From Mixta calida (GTDB lineage Bacteria; Pseudomonadota; Gammaproteobacteria; Enterobacterales; Enterobacteriaceae), in contig NZ_CP026378.1 in the NCBI RefSeq assembly GCF_002953215.1, forward strand, positions 4,198,540 through 4,262,539: a DNA stretch of 64,000 nt, in the 5' to 3' direction. Shown in pieces: positions 61,044 to 64,000 of this stretch (the first letter of the stretch is position 1; the number at the start of each line of letters is the position of its first letter). Under the pieces are notes generated by a model that saw only the letters and a program-made list of their open reading frames with translations, made no database searches and was not told the DNA's origin. A program made the position numbers and the translations under genes.

Positions 61044-61136
61044 CCGGGCAAAGCCGGGAAGAAGCGGCATGCGACGCTTTTCCCCCTGGCGGCTTTGACC
61101 TAAAATCGGCTCACTTCTTTCTGAGACAGGTTTTGT

Positions 61137-62213
61137 ATGGCAAGTCAGATCCCTGCATCTTTTACACCACGCAATATTCTGGTGATCAAACTACGTCATC
61201 ACGGCGATATGTTGTTGACCACGCCGGTTATCAATGCGCTGCATCAGCGCTATCCCGGCGCCGCGATCGATGTGTTGCTCTATCAGGAAACGCGTCCGAT
61301 GTTACAGGCGCATCCCGCGATTCGTCGGCTGCATCTGATCGATCGGAAATGGAAAAAGCAGGGCGTCTGGCGTCAGCTAAAGCATGAGCTGGCGCTGGTG
61401 AACGCCATTCGGGACAGTCATTACGACCTGGTGATTAATCTGGCCGATCAGTGGCGCAGCGCGCTGATAACTAAACTTACCGGCGCGCCGGAGCGCATCG
61501 GTTTCGCCTATAACAAGCGCGACAGCCATTTCTGGCGCGCCTGCCATAATCACCTGGTTTCAACGGCGAATTTTAGTCAGCTGCATACCGTCGAACAAAA
61601 TCTGCTGGCGCTCTCGCCGCTTGATGTGCCGATGGAGAATGCGCCCGTTACGATGTATTACGCGAATGAAGACTGGCTGGCCGCCGAACAACAGCTTCAG
61701 AAGCAAGGCGTTACCGGCCCTTATATTGTGATTCAGCCCACCTCGCGCTGGACATTTAAATGCTGGGACGACGATAAGGTCGCCGCCTTAATCGATCGGC
61801 TTAATCAGCCCGGCCAGCATATCGTGCTAACCGCCGCCCCGGACCGTAAAGAGCTGGCGATGATTGAGCATATTCTTTCGCTCTGTAGTAACCCGCAGGT
61901 TGCCACTATTGCCGGGCAGCTCAGCCTGACGCAGCTGGCGGCGCTTATCGATCATGCGCGGCTGTTTATCGGCGTCGACTCGGCGCCGATGCATATGGCA
62001 GCGGCGCTGCAAACGCCCTGCGTGGCGCTGTTCGGCCCGACCAAACTACAGCAGTGGCGTCCGTGGGGCGCCCGTAACCGGGTCATTTGGGCAGGCGATT
62101 ACGGCCCGCTGCCGACGCCCGATTCTATCGATACGAAAACCGAGCAGCGCTATTTAAGCGCCATCCCGGTTGACGATGTGGCCGCCGCCGCGAGGAGTTA
62201 TCTGGATGCGTAA
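61137..62213 (+). CDS. waaQ: LPS heptosyltransferase III
   Basis: WaaQ adds the branch heptose III to HepII of the inner core. The 358-residue GT9 protein has ILVIKLRHHGDMLLTTPVIN, IDRKWKKQGVWRQLKHE, VIQPTSRWTFKCWDDDKVAAL and VDSAPMHMAAALQTPCVALFGPT, typical of WaaQ. It lies 93 bp after waaH, and the wabG start overlaps its stop (ATG at 62206), so waaQ and wabG are coupled. Confidence 0.93.
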   Translation: MASQIPASFTPRNILVIKLRHHGDMLLTTPVINALHQRYPGAAIDVLLYQETRPMLQAHPAIRRLHLIDRKWKKQGVWRQLKHELALVNAIRDSHYDLVINLADQWRSALITKLTGAPERIGFAYNKRDSHFWRACHNHLVSTANFSQLHTVEQNLLALSPLDVPMENAPVTMYYANEDWLAAEQQLQKQGVTGPYIVIQPTSRWTFKCWDDDKVAALIDRLNQPGQHIVLTAAPDRKELAMIEHILSLCSNPQVATIAGQLSLTQLAALIDHARLFIGVDSAPMHMAAALQTPCVALFGPTKLQQWRPWGARNRVIWAGDYGPLPTPDSIDTKTEQRYLSAIPVDDVAAAARSYLDA

Positions 62214-63350
62214 TATCCGCCTGGCGATTGTGCGCCAAAAATACCGTCCCGACGGCGGGGCCGAGCGCTTTATTTCACGCGCGCTGGAAGCGCTGAACAA
62301 CGAGCGGCTCGATCTGAATATCATCACCCGCAGCTGGCAGGGCACGCCGAAACCAGACTGGCATCTGCATATCTGCAACCCGCCAAAATGGAGCCGCGTG
62401 TCGCGCGAGCGCGGGTTTGCCGCGGCGGCGCGCGCCTGCTGGGAGCGCGAGAAATTCGACATCGTTCAGAGCCATGAACGCATCGCCGGCTGCGATATTT
62501 TTCGCGCCGGCGACGGCGTACATCGCGTCTGGCTGGAGCAACGCGCGCGCATCGTTTCACCGATGCAGCGTCTCAGCGCCTCGCTCAGCCCCTGGCATCG
62601 CTATGTACTGCGGGCGGAAGAGGAGATGTTTCACTCCGCCGCGCTAAAGAAAGTGATCTGTAATTCGGAGATGGTGAAGCAGGATATTATCCGCTGCTTC
62701 AATCTGGCGGATGATCGCATCACCGTGATCTATAACGCTATCGATTCACAACGCTTCCAGCCAGCGACAGAAGCCACGCGCCATGCGACGCGGCGGCAGC
62801 TCGCGATACCGGAGCAGGCGGTCGCGCTGATTTACGTCGGTTCAGGCTTTGAGCGTAAAGGTCTGAAGGCGGCGATTCAGGCGATCGCTAATAGCGATCG
62901 CTATCTGATCGTGGTGGGTCAGGATAAACATCAGTCGCGTTATCAGCAGCTGGCCAATCAGCTTAACTGCCTCGATCGTCTACGTTTCGTGGGCGTACAG
63001 CAGGATGTGCAGCCGTTTTATCACGCCGCCGACGGCTTAATTCTGCCAACGCTATACGATCCCTTCCCAACGTGGTGCTGGAGGCGATGGCTTGCGGCCT
63101 GCCGGTGATCACCAGCACCGGCTGCGGCGGCGCGGAATTTATTGTGGAGGGGCAGCAGGGGTTTGTCTGCGATGCGCTGGATATCAAGGCGTTGCATGAA
63201 GCAGTGCAGAACATTCCCGCTAAAGTGCAGGAGTCGTCGATGGGCGAGGCGGCGCGCGCCAGAATTATGCCTTATACCCCGCAGCGGCTGGGCGCGGAGT
63301 TACATTCCCTTTATCAACAGCTACTTTCAGGCGCGGCGGAAGATAGATGA
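62206..63350 (+). CDS. wabG: WabG/WaaG-type core glycosyltransferase; broken by a probable missing C
   Basis: The N-terminal part, MRNIRLAIVRQKYRPDGGAE, HICNPPKWSRVSRERGFA and VQSHERIAGCDIFRAGDGVH, is typical of the WabG branch of GT4, which in Klebsiella transfers galacturonic acid to HepII. The frame breaks after CTATACGATCCCTTC at a C3 run (63066-63068); one more C reads YDPFPNVVLEAMACGLPVI (D-x7-E position) and continues to 63350, about 381 residues. Start ATG 62206 follows GAGGAG by eight bases. WaaG-type glucosyltransferases are the alternative. Confidence 0.85.
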
Positions 63351-63430
63351 GTGCAGGAGAGTTATCTGCTAACATGCCGCATTCCGCATATTTTGCTTAG
63401 GTTTGACGCATAAGTGTCGTAAAGATCGGT

Positions 63431-64000
63431 ATGACGACGATTTACACCGCCCTGCTTTACCTTATACAGCCTCTGATTTGGCTGCGCCTCTGGCTGCGCG
63501 GCCGCAAAGCGCCTGCCTATCGTAAGCGCTGGGCGGAACGCTACGGTTTTTGCGTCGGCAAAGTAAGCCCAGGCGGAATCCTGCTGCATTCGGTTTCCGT
63601 TGGGGAAACGCTGGCGGCGGTGCCGCTGGTGCGGGCGTTACGTCACCGCTATCCTACGCTGCCAATCACCGTCACCACCATGACGCCGACCGGATCGGAG
63701 CGCGCCCAGTCCGCTTTCGGCAAAGATGTGCATCACGTCTACCTGCCCTACGACCTGCCCGATGCCATTAACCGTTTTCTGAATACGGTCGATCCCAGAC
63801 TGGTGATCATTATGGAAACCGAGCTGTGGCCCAACTTCATCAAAGCGCTGCACGATCGGCAGGTGCCGCTGGTTATCGCCAACGCGCGGCTGTCGGCGCG
63901 CTCGGCGAAAGGCTATAAAAAGCTGGGTAAATTTATGCGTCAGCTGTTGCAGCGCATCACGCTTATCGCCGCGCAGAATGAGGAGGATGGCGCGCGCTTC
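63431..64000 (+). CDS. waaA: Kdo transferase WaaA (5' part, cut by window end)
   Basis: WaaA adds Kdo to lipid IVA at the inner membrane, the first step of core synthesis. The 190 codons from ATG 63431 read MTTIYTALLYLIQPLIWLRL, an N-terminal membrane anchor, then LLHSVSVGETLAAVPLV, TTMTPTGSERA, METELWPNFI and NARLSARSAKGYKKLGKFM, all conserved in KdtA. The C-terminal nucleotide-binding domain is beyond 64000. It lies 80 bp after wabG with no terminator between, so it probably ends the waaQ-wabG-waaA transcript. Confidence 0.96.
   Translation, partial: MTTIYTALLYLIQPLIWLRLWLRGRKAPAYRKRWAERYGFCVGKVSPGGILLHSVSVGETLAAVPLVRALRHRYPTLPITVTTMTPTGSERAQSAFGKDVHHVYLPYDLPDAINRFLNTVDPRLVIIMETELWPNFIKALHDRQVPLVIANARLSARSAKGYKKLGKFMRQLLQRITLIAAQNEEDGARF

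Overview
The window is ordinary chromosomal backbone from a gammaproteobacterium of the order Enterobacterales. Gene order and protein sequence follow Escherichia coli closely: oxyR-arg-ppc, metF-metLB-metJ, rpmE-priA-cytR-ftsN-hslVU-menA-rraA-zapB-glpFKX, fpr-yiiR-yiiQ-tpiA-cdh-sbp-pfkA-fieF-cpxPRA, trmL-cysE-gpsA-secB-grxC-yibN-envC-yibQ and tdh-kbl-hldD-waaFC. An argG of the ~400-residue type inside the arg cluster, a peroxiredoxin-glutaredoxin hybrid beside oxyR, emrD next to fpr, no gpmI, and a Klebsiella/Serratia-like waa locus point to an Erwiniaceae-type genome (Pantoea/Mixta/Erwinia). That placement is inference.

Layout. 1-1.3 kb: 5' part of oxyR (minus) and a divergent Prx-Grx gene around an OxyR-like site. 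1.3-10 kb: argCBGH (minus) divergent from argE across a double ARG box, then ppc. 10-16 kb: an unrecognised membrane protein, then metF and metBL (minus) opposite metJ, with tandem MET boxes. 16-25 kb: rpmE, priA, cytR, ftsN, heat-shock hslVU, menA, rraA, zapB. 25-32.5 kb: the glycerol regulon glpFKX behind GlpR-operator-like DNA, then emrD, fpr, yiiR, yiiQ. 32.5-40.3 kb: tpiA, cdh, sbp, pfkA, fieF and the Cpx envelope-stress locus, including a clear CpxQ sRNA at the cpxP 3' end. 40.3-46.6 kb: trmL, the yibN-grxC-secB-gpsA-cysE run (minus), envC and yibQ. 46.6-48.8 kb: two glycosyltransferase-like genes where E. coli has yibD/waaH. 48.8-64 kb: tdh-kbl, then the LPS core locus hldD-waaF-waaC-GT2, an inverted wabN-like/waaL pair, and GT4-GT9-waaH-waaQ-wabG-waaA, with waaA cut by the window end.

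Four genes (ppc, a GT2 after waaC, the wabN-like deacetylase, wabG) are each broken by what looks like one missing base in a run of G or C. Restoring it gives full-length family proteins; ppc returns to 883 residues. One recurrent error type in housekeeping genes suggests sequencing or assembly error rather than real pseudogenes.

I saw no CRISPR array, insertion sequence, prophage, rRNA or tRNA gene, and no convincing undescribed system. The least explained genes are the membrane protein at 10.06-10.66 kb, the DxD protein at 47.86-48.78 kb and the divergent GT9 at 58.9-60.0 kb. Comparisons with E. coli and Klebsiella are from memory, not from a search.
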